Positions 1 through 12,589 of a stretch of DNA of 62,000 nt are shown piece after piece. Where the stretch lies: assembly GCA_009746045.1 (NCBI GenBank), contig RPFO01000026.1, positions 7,501 through 69,500 of the forward strand, read 5' to 3'. The notes below the pieces were generated by a model that had not been told where the DNA came from, made no database searches, and was given only the letters and a program-made list of their open reading frames with translations. Position 1 is the first letter of the stretch. Each line of letters begins with the position of its first letter. Position numbers and translations under genes: made by a program. Origin of the DNA: Mesostigma viride. Its lineage: Eukaryota > Streptophyta > Mesostigmatophyceae > Mesostigmatales > Mesostigmataceae.

Positions 1-66
1 GCCCACCTGACTAGGCGCCCAGGCCGGCGACTACCGGCCAGCGGATAGATGCCACTCGGGAGCACA
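1..66 (-). repeat. copia LTR copy 1 (cut by window edge)
   Basis: Matches the last 66 bases (plus orientation) of the LTR copies at 76-498 and 505-926, ending in GAGCACA. It is separated from the next copy by nine bases (67-75). Confidence 0.85.
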
Positions 67-75
67 ATTACTAGT

Positions 76-498
76 TGAATGCCCTTCACCGCTGGCTAGC
101 ACGCCGGCGATGGAGACGGGATTTTTGTTGTTTGGGGAACCGATTGTGGGAGGCTGAGCCCGCAGCCGCCACTGATTTTTATTGAACCCTTGCAGCTGGC
201 CAGGCCGCAAGGAGCTCAGCGGCGCGGCACTAACCGATAAGGCATGCTCGAGCCTCTAACCCGAGACTACCGGTAGGCTACCCGATAGTGCATGCTCGAG
301 CCTCTAACCCGAGACTACCGGCACTCAGCGGATCTGTGCTACCGAGGGCGACGGTTCTCTGACCGTCCCGGCGCGCACTGGCTTCCGTACCTTGCTTAGG
401 CACCGACTAGCATCTAGACACCAATCTTTGATGCCCACCTGACTAGGCGCCCAGGCCGGCGACTACCGGCCAGCGGATAGATGCCACTCGGGAGCACA
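76..498 (-). repeat. copia LTR copy 2
   Basis: This 423-bp unit is nearly identical to 505-926. It begins TGAATGCCC and ends GAGCACA on the plus strand, which is TG to CA when read on the minus strand. It contains an internal direct duplication of about 30 bp (CATGCTCGAGCCTCTAACCC twice) around 245-330. It is joined to the next copy through the 6-base spacer ACTAGT. Confidence 0.88.
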
Positions 499-504
499 AC
501 TAGT

Positions 505-926
505 TGAATGCCCTTCACCGCTGGCTAGCACGCCGGCGATGGAGACGGATTTTTGTTGTTTGGGGAACCGATTGTGGGAGGCTGAGCCCGCAGCCGCCAC
601 TGATTTTTATTGAACCCTTGCAGCTGGCCAGGCCGCAAGGAGCTCAGCGGCGCGGCACTAACCGATAAGGCATGCTCGAGCCTCTAACCCGAGACTACCG
701 GTAGGCTACCCGATAGTGCATGCTCGAGCCTCTAACCCGAGACTACCGGCACTCAGCGGATCTGTGCTACCGAGGGCGACGGTTCTCTGACCGTCCCGGC
801 GCGCACTGGCTTCCGTACCTTGCTTAGGCACCGACTAGCATCTAGACACCAATCTTTGATGCCCACCTGACTAGGCGCCCAGGCAGGCAACTACCGGCCA
901 GCGGATAGATGCCACTCGGGAGCACA
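505..926 (-). repeat. copia LTR copy 3, the 3' LTR of the element
   Basis: This 422-bp LTR abuts the element's 3' untranslated DNA. On the minus strand it is preceded by a purine tract (revcomp of 927-945, including AAAGAAAGTATGGGAG), in the position expected for a polypurine primer. It shares the internal 30-bp duplication with copy 2. Confidence 0.88.
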
Positions 927-1107
927 ACTCCCATACTTTCTTTTTAAATAATTATCATAAATTATTTAAAGCGAGGGGCAATAGGGTAGCACTGACCCTA
1001 CATACGTTCAAGTAGAGAAACCCGTAACGGCACACTGGCCGTCCCCAAATCCTAAACCCCAAGGAGGGTGCCCTACGCTGGGATCTGAGCACGCCAAAAA
1101 CACCCGG
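927..1107 (-). other. copia 3' untranslated segment
   Basis: Non-coding DNA between the copia 3' LTR and the insertion point of the non-coding LTR element. The rest of this untranslated segment lies at 13290-13442, beyond the insert. No ORF is seen. Confidence 0.6.
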
Positions 1108-1192
1108 CTTTGTTTTACATCCCGGCTGACTGCCGGCTGCGAAAGATCTACACCTGATTCATAATAGACCATTATGAACAGTGGTCGCTATA

Positions 1193-1744
1193 GCCGGTGT
1201 GAACTTGAGTGTCCGGCGAGTGGTTATCGCCGGTAATATTGTGCGGAACCTGAGAAGCCCAAGTGGCAAAAAGGTTTCCGCACAATATTAACCTAACTAA
1301 GACCTGGATCCTTGCGGGGCGCAGGTTCGAATCCACTCGGAAGCGGATTATTTGGGGAATAATTCGTTCCGATTTGGCACCCGGCTCTAATCATATGCGC
1401 TGCGCACCAAGGAGATGCTCATATTCGATCATATTCATATCGATATTTGCACCAACGAGATGCTTATATTCGATCATATTCATGCATACGGGTGTTCCGA
1501 GCCTAGTGATTCGTCCTCGCCCCAAGAGGCTAGGTTTTAGTTAGGTTAATATTGTGCGGAAACCTTTTTGCCACTTGGGCTTCTCAGGTTCCGCACAATA
1601 TTACCGGCGATAACCACTCGCCGGACACTCAAGTTCACACCGGTGTGAACTTGAGTGTCCGGCGAGTGGTTATCGCCGGTAATATTGTGCGGAACCTGAG
1701 AAGCCCAAGTGGCAAAAAGGTTTCCGCACAATATTAACCTAACT
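1193..1744. mobile_element. DNA element with palindromic ends (left end half deleted)
   Basis: The insert lies in the 3' LTR of the LARD-like element, flanked by GCTAT (1187-1191 and 1745-1749). The intact LTR at 12591-13284 has a single GCTATA there. The right end (1539-1744) is a near-perfect 206-bp palindrome running AGTTAGG to CCTAACT. The left end (1193-1298) is only the right half of the same palindrome, beginning about two bases before its centre. A 240-bp unique core (1299-1538) lies between. The layout matches 13569-14051. No transposase is encoded. Confidence 0.75.
1539..1744. repeat. 206-bp palindrome
   Basis: Reading either strand gives the same sequence, so the two strands encode the same short peptide in overlapping frames. 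The arms contain CCTTTTTGCCACTTGG and CCGGCGATAACCACTCGCCGG. The centre is CACACCGGTGTG. Confidence 0.92.
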
Positions 1745-1778
1745 GCTATATTAATCGACGCAATCCACACCATGACTA

Positions 1779-1815
1779 CAGTACCAACCCGCGGTAACGC
1801 AACTAGTTACGCAAC
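1779..1815 (+). repeat. Left terminal inverted repeat of the TA-flanked element
   Basis: 37 bases, exact reverse complement of 6735-6771. Confidence 0.92.
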
Positions 1816-2825
1816 TAATAAAAAAAAATTAAATGACGTATTTATATGAAGGAAGTGTAGGGCTACCCAACGCCACCTTCCGTTGCGTAAAAGCTTATGT
1901 CTACAGAAAGATACGGGGTCAGGAAGAATCGCCATAGCCAGTTCCGCAAAAGGCACTCACCGATTTTGCGGTTCCGCAACGAGGGAGAAACGCAACAAAC
2001 ATGGGGTACCCTCGATGTAGGGGCCAATAATGAACTGACGCGTTGCGGTTAAAAAGGATGCGGCGGAAGTCAGAAGTCTGAAATTGATCGATCCTCAGTT
2101 ATTACGTCTGGCTTCCTCGTATTTACGAAAGGTGCGTAAGGGCTGCCACCGGTACGTACAGTACGTAGTACCAGGTCCGCCATGGCATATCGACGTGTTA
2201 AAATTTGGCATACACGCCAAAATTAATTTTGCCCGACAGGCTCATGAAATATAATGTGTTCGCTTGGACTGTTTATATGTACTGAAAGCATAGCATCATT
2301 GACGATGGCTTGTGCGAAATCCTCACATTAATATGTAAAGTACTAATCGTGGATCGGACGTGCATAACGTGCATGTACCAAAAAAATTGTGGGCGCGGTG
2401 TACGTATTTTTCACACTTGATCATCGTGAACCGGCGTGTACCCTCGTCCGGCGCACGCATTACATACTACATACACGTGTACGTACGACAGGACAACAGC
2501 TATCTATCAATGATGATAGATAGCTGTTTGTCCTGTCGGTCATTGATAGATAGCTGTTGTCCTGTCGGAGATAGTACAACAATTACAATACATTATCACT
2601 TGATCTTAGCTTGCAATTTATAAACATTAAATCATCATTTTTAAAAGGAACAAATATAGGTAATTGATCATCCACAAGTCCGCCTGTAAGTGGGTGCACA
2701 CGGGTGTACACTACGGGTGTACACAGGTGTACACGCCGGGTGTATTATGTAGTAGAAACAGCCCGGTACATGCTCTACTACCAGTCTGCCACACGCTAAG
2801 ACGTGTCGTTGGTATGTAGCTAGTG

Positions 2826-2946
2826 GCGTGACCCACAACGTCGTTGTGGGTCACGCTCCACTTCGGTCTACTGCCACACGCCGTGTTGGCGCTTGGTATC
2901 TACATCTATGTGGTGGCGTGACCCACAACGTCGTTGTGGGTCACGC
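2826..2946. repeat. Two copies of a perfect 31-base hairpin palindrome
   Basis: 2826-2856 and 2916-2946 each have 15-bp arms (GCGTGACCCACAACG) around one central base. They lie in an imperfect repeat of about 90-100 bp that continues to about 3040. Confidence 0.85.
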
Positions 2947-3123
2947 TCCACTTCGGTCTATGTACTGCCATGCCACACGCTAAGTGTCGGCGCTTGGTAT
3001 GTAAGCTTACTGTATTTAGTCATTTTAGTGGCGTGATCCACAACGAAGCCGATACATGTGTACCCTCATCTGACACTTATGTACTAATACCGTCTCTGAC
3101 ACATATGTAAGTGCTAATAATGC

Positions 3124-3540
3124 CGTCTCCCAAGGTACGCAATCTACCGACTTGCGTGCTCAAGGGGCCGGTTTTCCCCCGGGTGCGCACTTCTCAGAAT
3201 CGCACGACCACACCGCGCGCAACCTGGAGTGTGCGTTTGAAAGAAAACAATGCCATTTCCAAAGGTGTAGGTACGCAATCTATCGACTTTACTAGGGAGT
3301 GCATAACTAGGGAGTGCGCAAGGGCCGGTTTCCCCCCGGGTGCGCACTTCTCAGAATCGCACAACCACACCGCGCGCAACCTGGAGTGTGCGTTTGAAAG
3401 AAAACAATGCCATTTCCAAAGGTGTAGGTACGCAATCTATCGACTTTACTAGGGAGTGCGTAACTAGGGAGTGCGCAAGGGGCCGGTTTCCCCCCGGGTG
3501 CGCACTTCTCAGAATCGCACGACCACACCGTGCAACCTGA
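3124..3540. repeat. About 157-bp tandem repeat, 2.6 copies
   Basis: The landmark GCCGGTTT.CCCCCGGGTGCG recurs at 3167, 3324 and 3482. Confidence 0.88.
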
Positions 3541-4390
3541 AGTGCGTGAATTGGCACCGTGCGCGTTTCGGAAATGCACGACTTAGCCATGGCGGCTTTG
3601 CACCCGTGCTTGCAATTTACTGTACGTTTGCGGACGAATTTCCCGGCCAAACTCAGGAAATAGAGCTTATACGTCCCAAATATGATTCGGATCAATTTTT
3701 AGCTCGCGGGGATGCGATTTACCACGTGCCGTCAGTGTTCTTGCTGGGAAAAACTGCGATCAGGCAGGTTCGACGGAATTGATTACTACAAGTGCTTTAC
3801 GGCGCAACCCGGCGGGTGTCTAGGTTTATTTAATTACTTGTTATCATGCATCGTCGTTGAATATAGGCAGCGGCAGTAAAGATTTGACGATTTTGACCAC
3901 TCTGTCACATCACAGCTTGTGTGCCGCAAAGTGCCGCTTTTGCGGGCACTGCCTGGGCCAAGGTAACGTTAGCCATGCAAGGTATGGCTGGTTTATCGTT
4001 CCCCATGGTTTCCTGACGTTTGTAAATGAATTTAATCTTGTGAGGCGTTGTCACTTTTCAGCCTTGATGATCTTTCTCGACCGTTGCCTGGCCCTCTCTA
4101 AAGCCCTCTTTTTTTACCATGCAAATGCCACACCATGGTGTGGTAGTGCATGTTTCTAACGCTAAATGCGTTGAATAACATTCATAGATGTTATTTATTC
4201 TTTTGCTACGTTCATATTGCGTGATTGTTTGGCCATGGGCTGCTTCAAGGGTGCTTTCAAGCTTATACGGGTGATAGAAAATCTTGGTGACAAACCATGG
4301 GCATAATGTGCCAGTCAGTATGCTGGCCATGTCATGTCAAAATAAACAGTTTAGCCAGGAGGAGGAGGATTATAAGATGCTGAGCTGGGC

Positions 4391-5610
4391 TTACAACTGT
4401 TTAGGGTTTAGGGTTGTGATGGTTGGATGGTTGGGGGCTGCAGCTAGCGTGCGTGGATAAATAGTGGTTGGATGGTGAGGATTTGCTGCCATGTGTGCAT
4501 GGATGGTGGTGGGATGGTGGGGGGTTGCAGCCATGCATGCGTGGATGGTGGTGGGATGGTGGGGGGTGCAGCCATGCGTGCATGGATGGTGGTTGCAACT
4601 GCCCATTGTTCATGATCCAGGAAATTTACGGCTAGACTATGCGAAGTTGAATTGAATTATTTAAATTGAATAGAATTGAATTGAACTGAACTGACTTGAA
4701 TTGAATTGAATTGAATTGAATTGAATTGAATTGAATTGAATTGAATTGAATTGAATTGAATTGAATTGAGTTGTCAATTGAATTGTCAATTGAATTGTCA
4801 ATTGAATTGTCAATTGAGTTGTCAATTGAATTGTCAATTGAGTTGTCAATTGAATTGTCAATTGAATTGTCAATTGAATTGTCAATTGAATTGTCAATTG
4901 TCAATTGTCAATTGAACTAAATTTCGTCTCATTTAATCAGTAAGCTTACTTTAATCCATTAATTATAATCCATGACTTAGAAGTATCAAGAAGTCCCTAC
5001 ATCCCCACCATCAAGGACTCCCTACACCCCCATCATCCAACTACCATCCACGCACGCATGGCTGCAACCCCCCACTATCAAACCATCATCCACGCACACA
5101 TGGCTGCAGCCCACCACCATCAAACAACCATTAATGCATGCATGGCAGCATCCCCCCACCATCCAACCACCATCCACGCATGCATGGCTGCACCCCCCAC
5201 CATCCAACCACCATCCACGCACACATGGCTGCAACCCCCCATCTTCCAACCACCATCCACGCACACATGGCTGCAACCCCCCACCATCAAACCACCATCG
5301 GCACGCATGCATGGCAGCAAAACCTCACCATCCAACCACCATCCACGCATGCATGGCTGAACCCCCCACAATCCAACCACCATCCACGCACAACACATGG
5401 CTGCAACCCCCACCATCCAACCATCATCCACGCACACATGGCTGCAGCCCACCACCATCAAACAACCATTAGTGCATGCATGGCAGCAATCCCTCGCCAT
5501 CCAACCACCATCCACACACGCATTGCTGCAGCCCCCCACCATTCAAGCACCATCCACGCACATACGCCATCACCTCCTACAGTAATGTCCAACCACCATC
5601 CACAAAGCAC
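4391..5610. repeat. Inverted minisatellite pair around an AT-rich array
   Basis: 4430-4600 is built of GGTTGGATGGT..GCAGCCATGC units. 5030-5610 has the reverse complement (GCATGGCTGCA..CCATCCAACC) in more than ten units. Between them lie (GAATT)n at 4690-4770 and (CAATTGAATTGT)n at 4770-4915. The whole could fold into a very large stem-loop. Long ORFs here on both strands are repeat artefacts. A telomere-like TTTAGGGTTTAGGG occurs at about 4400. Confidence 0.85.
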
Positions 5611-6734
5611 GGGGCTTATGGATTACAAGGCATTCAGCACGCCTGAATGCATGTAAGGCATGGACCACAAAATTTGCAGATGGCATGCTGAGAAAAGTAA
5701 AATCTGATTAAAATGTAGCAATGCCGTTAATAACAGCAATAACGCCTAGAAACTGACCAGTCTTTTGCACGCTTCTTGGAACAAGGACGCCGCCACCAGG
5801 CAGGTCAGGTCGGTTTCCTGACTACGCAATATAGACTCTCTAATACAAACTTTAAAAAATAAATGAAGCACGTGCAGCAAAATCAATGTCTTCCTGGCCA
5901 GTTCTCGACAATCTTACAAGCACGCCACCGGAAACGTTAGTCAAAATAGCAAAAGCTGCGGGAAATTTGGCGAGGAAACAAAACGGCGAACAAAACGGTA
6001 AGAACATCCCGGAGATGACGCTAAAACCAAGCCATAACGGACTGTTCAAGCGCAAACAGATTGGTAGATGAGGTGCAGAAAAAGAGCCTTCCGCAGCAGG
6101 CCTGATTACCTGCCTGGCACGCGAGGAAAGCGAGTTAACCATGGCAGGCTGGAATGCGCTTCGCGCAGGCCTGCTTACTTTACCTCCGAAGGAAACCGGA
6201 AATGGCCACAAATCAAAGCTAATTCGCTTGATTCCTATTTCCTCACTTTAAACCCCTCCCTTCTGCGTCGTTCAATACCAGGAATCTTGGCTATCACTCT
6301 GGCAAGAAGCCAATCTAATATATTCATCGCGGCCAGATTTGCGAATCAGACCCCCTCGCAACCGTGGGTTAAAGAAGGGCAGCGGTCTTTCATACCTAAT
6401 GCATATTTCGTCAACAAAACATCTTTTGGAGTATCTTTCATACAGCATCGATCTCCATAACTTTTTTGCATTTCGGCCGACAAATTAGGCAAGTTTTCAT
6501 GGAACGCGCACCGCCATGGCCACCTTCGCACGTATACACTACACAGCCAGGCCCCTTTTACGTTCTGTACTTCTGTAGGTACATTACGTGTTGGGCCGGT
6601 GGTCAGCTCGTAACAAGTCAGTCAGTCTGTCTCGTGCGGAACTTCAAGTACGAAATTCGCCACCACTTTGGGCCGTATCGGTCCTTGGTAGTTACGCAAC
6701 AAACATTCGATCGGTCGCCGTGGAAAGTACCATT

Positions 6735-6771
6735 GTTGCGTAACTAGTTGCGTTACCGCGGGTTGGTACTG
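6735..6771 (-). repeat. Right terminal inverted repeat of the TA-flanked element
   Basis: 37 bases, exact reverse complement of 1779-1815, followed by TA. Confidence 0.92.
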
Positions 6772-7359
6772 TAGTATGGACGATAACTAATCTAACATAA
6801 TTAACCTGGCGCAGTTGACCCTGGCCGGTTCAAGCCCGAGGTGTTGCAACCTCGTGGGAAGCTGGGCGAAATGCCTCCCGAGGTACATGTAGCATTTACG
6901 ACAGGAATTCAAGACCATGCATTTCCTAAACCCGCGGGCGTGACCCAGCCGGAAAGAGAAAGAGATTAACTCAATTCATTTCATTCATTCCGGGGGTGAC
7001 AATGGTGAACGTTCCCACACACTATTAACCTTGGCGTCTCACGGCGTTGCCAAGCAGTGCCAAGCAGCACTGCTTGGACGCATGGTCAACCGAGATCTCT
7101 AGGGCGCTACGGTTCACACGAATTGACCGTACGACCCAAAACGACTTATACTAGGTCCACGCACATTGACATGCTGCGCACCTACAGATAAACCAAAGTA
7201 CCGAAAGTACTACAAAACCACTGAATAGCAAGGACAACGCCGTATGAACCGGCTGTACAAATAGTCCTAAATAGTCGAACACTAAGACTTCGCCTATTTC
7301 ACATTGTTGCGCCGAACTGTCCACTAAAGGAACCTAATTAAATAGGCTAGGACGCAACA

Positions 7360-7377
7360 CTCCTCCCCCCTCTCTGG
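7360..7377 (-). promoter_or_regulatory. Putative polypurine tract of the LARD-like element
   Basis: On the minus strand this is a purine run (AGAGAGGGGGGAGGAG) ending exactly at the TG of the 3' LTR. Confidence 0.55.
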
Positions 7378-10300
7378 GGAGAGGTCGGCTACCCCGCTAG
7401 CCCAACGACAACCACGCCCAGAACATGCTAGACTCCGTACGCATGGTGCAACCCATGAGTGACCTATGGTCCCGATGGGGCAGGGACCAGCTTGCACGAC
7501 TAAGCTGGTCCATCGGGCAAGCCCAACTCAGATCCCGTCCATTGGCCGCGCGGCACGCAGAAGAAGATGCATGCCCAAAGGACAGAAGCGAGGGGCCAAG
7601 ACACAGGGCAGTGAGCCAAGGTCTCCACGATCACCACAAGTTTAGCCACGCATATACGTGAATCGTAACACATCCAAAGTGAGGATAGTCAATACAGGCA
7701 TCGACACGACCACCACTGTAACTGCACGAGGTGATACATCACACGCAGGTGGCTCAACCTCCAAATTCTCATCACAAGAGCCAATAAAGGCCATGCTACA
7801 ATAAAGTAGCCAAAAGTCGCCAAAGATCACCGAGTGTCGCCAAATGTCACCGAATGTCGCCAAATGTCACCAAATGTCACCAACTCAACGACGTCCCAAA
7901 TAGAACAATCTACCAATGGCAAGCAAGGTGCCAAAGGCTCCCACCCGATAAGACAATGTGGTGAAGAACACAATGTAAACTGTCATGTGACCATGACCAA
8001 TCACACGCCCGTACTATCGCCACACGCGGCAATAGGGAGGTCCACCCAGACCCCTGAGGGGGAACCTGGACAGGAGCCAAAGGTCGGTGGGAGGAGCTGG
8101 AACGCCCCGCCACGAGGGGACCTGACGGCCCCGGTGCGACCCCTGGACGGGCACTGGAAAGCCCCGTCATTGGGGAGACCTGACGGCCCCACAACCCCGG
8201 GATTACCCCACGCAACGGTCACAGTACCCACCGGTAACGTCGCGCTGGTGACTGCCCTGCCCGGCCCTTAAGGCGCGACCTGATTGGGTCCTGCACTGGA
8301 AGGTGTAGAAGCCCCAAGTCCCGCCGCCGCTTGGGGAGTCAACATCCGCTCCATCACCTTCTGGAGTACCGCTTCCATCGTGGTGGACAACCGCGCCTAA
8401 AAAAAAAAACTCTGCCTGTGCAACCATCTATTTCTCCAAACCTAAACACAGCGCCTGCCGCTGGGAGATAACCCGCTGCTCGACCTCCACCGCGGACTGC
8501 GAAGAGAGCTCGGACGCCTTGTTAATGCCGGAAACCATGTTGTCCAACAAATGACTCGCCGATGCGTCCATCGACTCGCCGATGTGGCCACTGTGTCTCC
8601 TTGTCCTTGTCGCCCGTCGCCACTATACCTGAGGGGCATAGCGCGGGCTCCATGTACGGTGGCTTACCACCGTTGCACAAATATACGCTTGCGACGGAAG
8701 TCGCGTGTGATACTTCGCCCGACGGCCGCCCTAGCGCTGACTGCCGCCACTGCGCCGACGTTGCGCAGATGTCGCAACTTGAGGCGCGATCATAGCTCGA
8801 ACTGCGCGCACCGTATCCCGCGCTCTTTGTCGCCGCCGTAACCCTTATGAAATCGGTGTCCCTCGCCACCTCGTATGACTACAAGGGGGACTCCGCGCCG
8901 AATGAAATAATGCCGAGGTCCAACCCCTCCTGAAGAGCGGGGTCCTGAAGAGCAGATAGCTCCTCCTTGCGGACATGCGGCTGGTATTGGTGTGGCGGGG
9001 AAGAGACAAGTATGCATGACTGCGCACATCCATCGCACGAAAGAGATGAGATACCTCCCCCCCCTAAGGGGGAGCCAAGCGTGTGCCTCGGCATGGAGGA
9101 ACCCGCACCAAGTTCAAAGAAAAAAATTGAAAGATTCCTCTGACACGCATACGCATCTTCCAATCCTTTATGCACACACCACGTACAGCCTCATACACCT
9201 ACTACATGACCTAGTTGACCTCAGGCACTGACGAACCAAGGACAACCAACCCCGTACATCCATGATGTCCGGACCAACACATGCACCAGAACTCACTAGT
9301 ATGACTACCAGTATAAACACAGATGCTCGGACCAACATGTGCATCCACTAGTACGACTACTACTAGTACAGACACAATATCTAGTTGCTACTAGAGCCAT
9401 TAGTAATAACACTAGTAACCTCAGCGCTTTCTCACACTGACTCCCCCCCCTAAGGGGGATGGGAGCCTCTCCCTTCAGTCCACTAACTGGGTAACACACA
9501 GATGCCTATCTCTGTGACTCCTCCCCCCCCTAAGGGGCTGTGAAGCCTCTTCCTTCTTCTCTCCTCCCCCCTCTATGGGAATCGGAGCGCCCTGCGACGG
9601 AAAGCACCCGGAGGAGGGGGGGGGGGGGGGAAGGAAAAAAAAAATTCCAAACAAACCAAACAGATAGAATATCAAGCCAAAATAGACGTGCCACAACTGA
9701 GGTACAATTAAGACATTGTACTTACAAGGGTACCCCCAGACTGGGGAGAAAGGGGTGCGAAGGTCAGGACAAGGCAGTGTCTACGAAACATGTGCATTCG
9801 AATATGGCAGTGAGAGTGGAGTGATCAGGTCCACAAGCAAGGCTGCCTCTACAAACACGTCGAGGAACTCTCCGGTACTGAGCTATCACGAGCCCCTGTC
9901 ATCATGGTAGATGTGTCTAGCTGGCGATGTCCGATAAACCATTGCCACGGTTACCAGCATGACCGCTAGTATTGAGTACAAAAAAAAAAGGTATGACTAC
10001 CTGCAACAGAAACGTGCCACACACCCACAACAATGGGTAGGAACACCCATTATCACCTGACATCAATCCCAGCAAACAGCAGGTATGACCAACAGCAACC
10101 CCGATTAACAGCAAGGATTACTACTTGCTAGCTCCTGGCACGGTGGCTGTGCAGGGAAGGGGTGATGGCAAGGGGCTGAATGCGACTGAGGATAGATGAT
10201 GTGGGGGTGATGGTAAAACCCAATGCACCCCATGTGAAGAGTCCTAACTCCCCTTATAGAACAGGGAAGAGAACAAAATGCTAATAGCGGCTTCAGACTG

Positions 10301-11799
10301 AAGGAGTACTGCTAACCCTATAGGATCCATAGATTGTTCTGTCAAGCTACAAAAATCAACAACAATCCCAGGCCCGTCATGCAGCTAAGTGCTCCATTGC
10401 CTAAAACCTGCAACTAAGAAGGTTGCACATTGTGGCGACGTAACCCTCCCTGACTGGAAGGAAAAAGTACGAGGAGACAAGTGTGCATGACAGGAGTGCT
10501 GGGAATTACCCTATAGGATCCACACGTGTGGGAAATGATGTCCATGAACGTCCACAACAGCATGCATTTCAGCAAAGTGAAATCTGCAACTAGGAAGGTT
10601 GCAAAGCATATGCTGATAGAACCCTCCCTGACTGGAAGGAAAAGTAAGGTACCCGAGCTACAACAACCAAGCGCATCATCCCGAAACAACCACGTCGCAT
10701 AGATACGTCAAAGGTAAGAAAAATTAATTACCCTTGCCAAACAGGCCGACGCTTGAAGATGGACATGATGCACAAAGGAACAAGCCGGTGGAACGCCGGC
10801 GACAACCACTAAGAAAACAAAAGAGGTAAAGCGTTGATGCACTTTACATGGACCGGCCGTGAGGGCCATATACACAGGAACCAAAAGAAGCAAAAGAGAC
10901 AAAATACTCATGATGGCACCAGCTATGACTAACTGTTGCAACAACTGTCACTTTAACTAATTGATCCCAACAAAGAGACAGCAACAGCCATGAGGGTATC
11001 CCTAATTGCGATGTCTAGTAGCAAATAAGACCAACCTATACAACACAGCTATTACTAGCTGCTGTCACAGCTGATACAAATATTGCTAGAATAATGCAGT
11101 CACTAAAGACTACAAGGGACGATGCTACTAAAGATAGAAATTGTCACTATAGCACCTATAAGGTGAGCACAGGCAGCCATCCTGGCCCCCGCAAAGGAGG
11201 TATGGTACAGGCAGCTACCGGCTACAACCACAGGGACACAGTGTCAACATACTAGCATGAATAGCGGACAATATGGAAATAACTAAACAACAAAAGAAAG
11301 AAGAAGGACAGGTGTGACCACCCGTAACAGCGCAGCACTGAGCTAGCCAGACTGGCTACTACCTGCCTGTCTCCAAGATACTGGCATGACTACCAGCACC
11401 TAAAGAAAATAAAACAACCCAATGAAGGAAAAGAACAAGTGTGACCACCTGTAACAGTGCAGCAGCCAACCAAAGTAGCTACTACTGCGCGTCACCATTT
11501 GCGCATGCAACAGATATGACTACCTTTTGTCACAGCTACGTAGTGCATCCAACAATTGTTGCCCTCCCTGTACCCTCTACCCTGATGACCCATGTGAGAG
11601 GAGGGTTGGGGCAGAAGGCAAAGGTGGTGGTGAAGGTCATACAGTGGTACAAGTGGCTCCTAGTGACCCAGGAGTGCCGTGTGCATAAGAATTAACTCTT
11701 CTGCCTGAACAAGAGTGGCAAGACCTGCCTCCCCCACCCGTACCCACGAATGACCTGCTCAGCGTGCTCCGAAGATTAAGGAGCAAGCCACAGTGTACA

Positions 11800-12150
11800 C
11801 TATTGCTGCTAGGGGCTACAGCCTATAAGGGCTGCCACTAAAAGAAACACTTGGGCTACAGCCTGGAAGGACTGCAACGCTAAATGGGCTATACAGCCGG
11901 GAGAGGCTGCAACGCGAAAATGGGCTACAGCCGGGAAGGGCTGCAACGCCAAAATGGGCTACAGCCTGGAAGGGCTGCAGCACACACACACACAAAGGGG
12001 GCTACAGCCTGTAAGGGCTGCAGCACCACAATACGCTACAGCATGTAAGGGCTGCAGCACAAAAATGGGCTACAGCCTGGAAGGGCTGCAGCATGACAAA
12101 AAGAAAAGGGGGCTACAGCCTGGAAGGGCTGCAACCCTGAAAGGAACACT
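11800..12150. repeat. Tandem repeat around GGGCTACAGCCTGGAAGGGC
   Basis: Roughly ten imperfect units of about 30-36 bp. Each contains GGCTACAGCC..GGGCTGCA, a short inverted motif that could fold as a hairpin. Confidence 0.75.
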
Positions 12151-12572
12151 ACTGGGTAGGGCTGCATATACTGATAGAAATTCAAGTCTAAGAAAAACTA
12201 AAATTTCGACAGCACTGGCCGAAGGAGCGTTCTATCATAATGAACAATCCTACTCCGGGCATACAGTGTACCTGTGTCTTCGACTCCCCCAGCTGACTGC
12301 CGGGTGTCGTGCCCATGGACGCTGCCGAAGTAAAAGAGGTCCTCGATGATGAGGATATTCCCTCGGACGCTCGCCAGCACCCCGCCCCACTAAAAATTCG
12401 ACTAAAATTAAATTCGTGAAAAAAAAAGCCGTTCCTGACAGGAACCTGGGTCATGACCTCTAGAGTGTAGGTCACGACATACGCACAATCGCAAGGTGGC
12501 AAGTCTGCGATGTGACATTACGATTGTTTTAGAAACTTATAAACAGCGCTTATTTACCTCTGCGACTCAGGT

Positions 12573-12589
12573 GGATTCCTCCGAGTCCA
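12573..12589 (-). promoter_or_regulatory. Putative primer-binding site of the LARD-like element
   Basis: On the minus strand TGGACTCGGAGGAATCC begins one base after the 5' LTR. TGG is the usual start because it pairs with the CCA end of a tRNA. The tRNA was not identified. Confidence 0.5.

Larger units (their letters stand above)
1779..6771. mobile_element. Tc1/mariner-type non-autonomous element (about 5 kb)
   Basis: Identical 37-bp terminal inverted repeats begin CAGTACCAACCCGCGG at 1779-1815 and 6735-6771, flanked by TA at 1777-1778 and 6772-6773. The uninterrupted LTR at about 12690-12705 reads CATGACTAGTATGG, with one TA, so it is an exact empty site. A TA duplication and a CAGT start are typical of the Tc1/mariner superfamily. 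No DDE/D transposase is visible. The interior is mini- and microsatellite DNA (2800-3050, 3124-3540, 4391-5610) and otherwise unassigned sequence. Confidence 0.8.
1113..7359 (-). repeat. 3' LTR of the LARD-like element, split by two insertions
   Basis: Segments 1113-1192, 1745-1778 and 6772-7359 together reproduce the 12591-13284 LTR. The two gaps are filled by a palindromic element (1193-1744) and a TA-flanked element (1779-6771). Confidence 0.85.

Noticed and set aside
1310-1350. tRNA-like GGTTCGAATCC
   Set aside because: The T-stem does not pair beyond two bases and no D-arm, anticodon arm or acceptor stem could be built. The similar GGTTCAAGCC at 6828 and 12752 is part of an LTR.
2360-2623. 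87-codon ORF
   Set aside because: Lies in the non-coding interior of the TA-flanked element over short repeats; no motif.
4632-5656. Several ORFs of 70-170 codons
   Set aside because: All are translations of satellites (IDNS, HHPTTIHA-type repeats).
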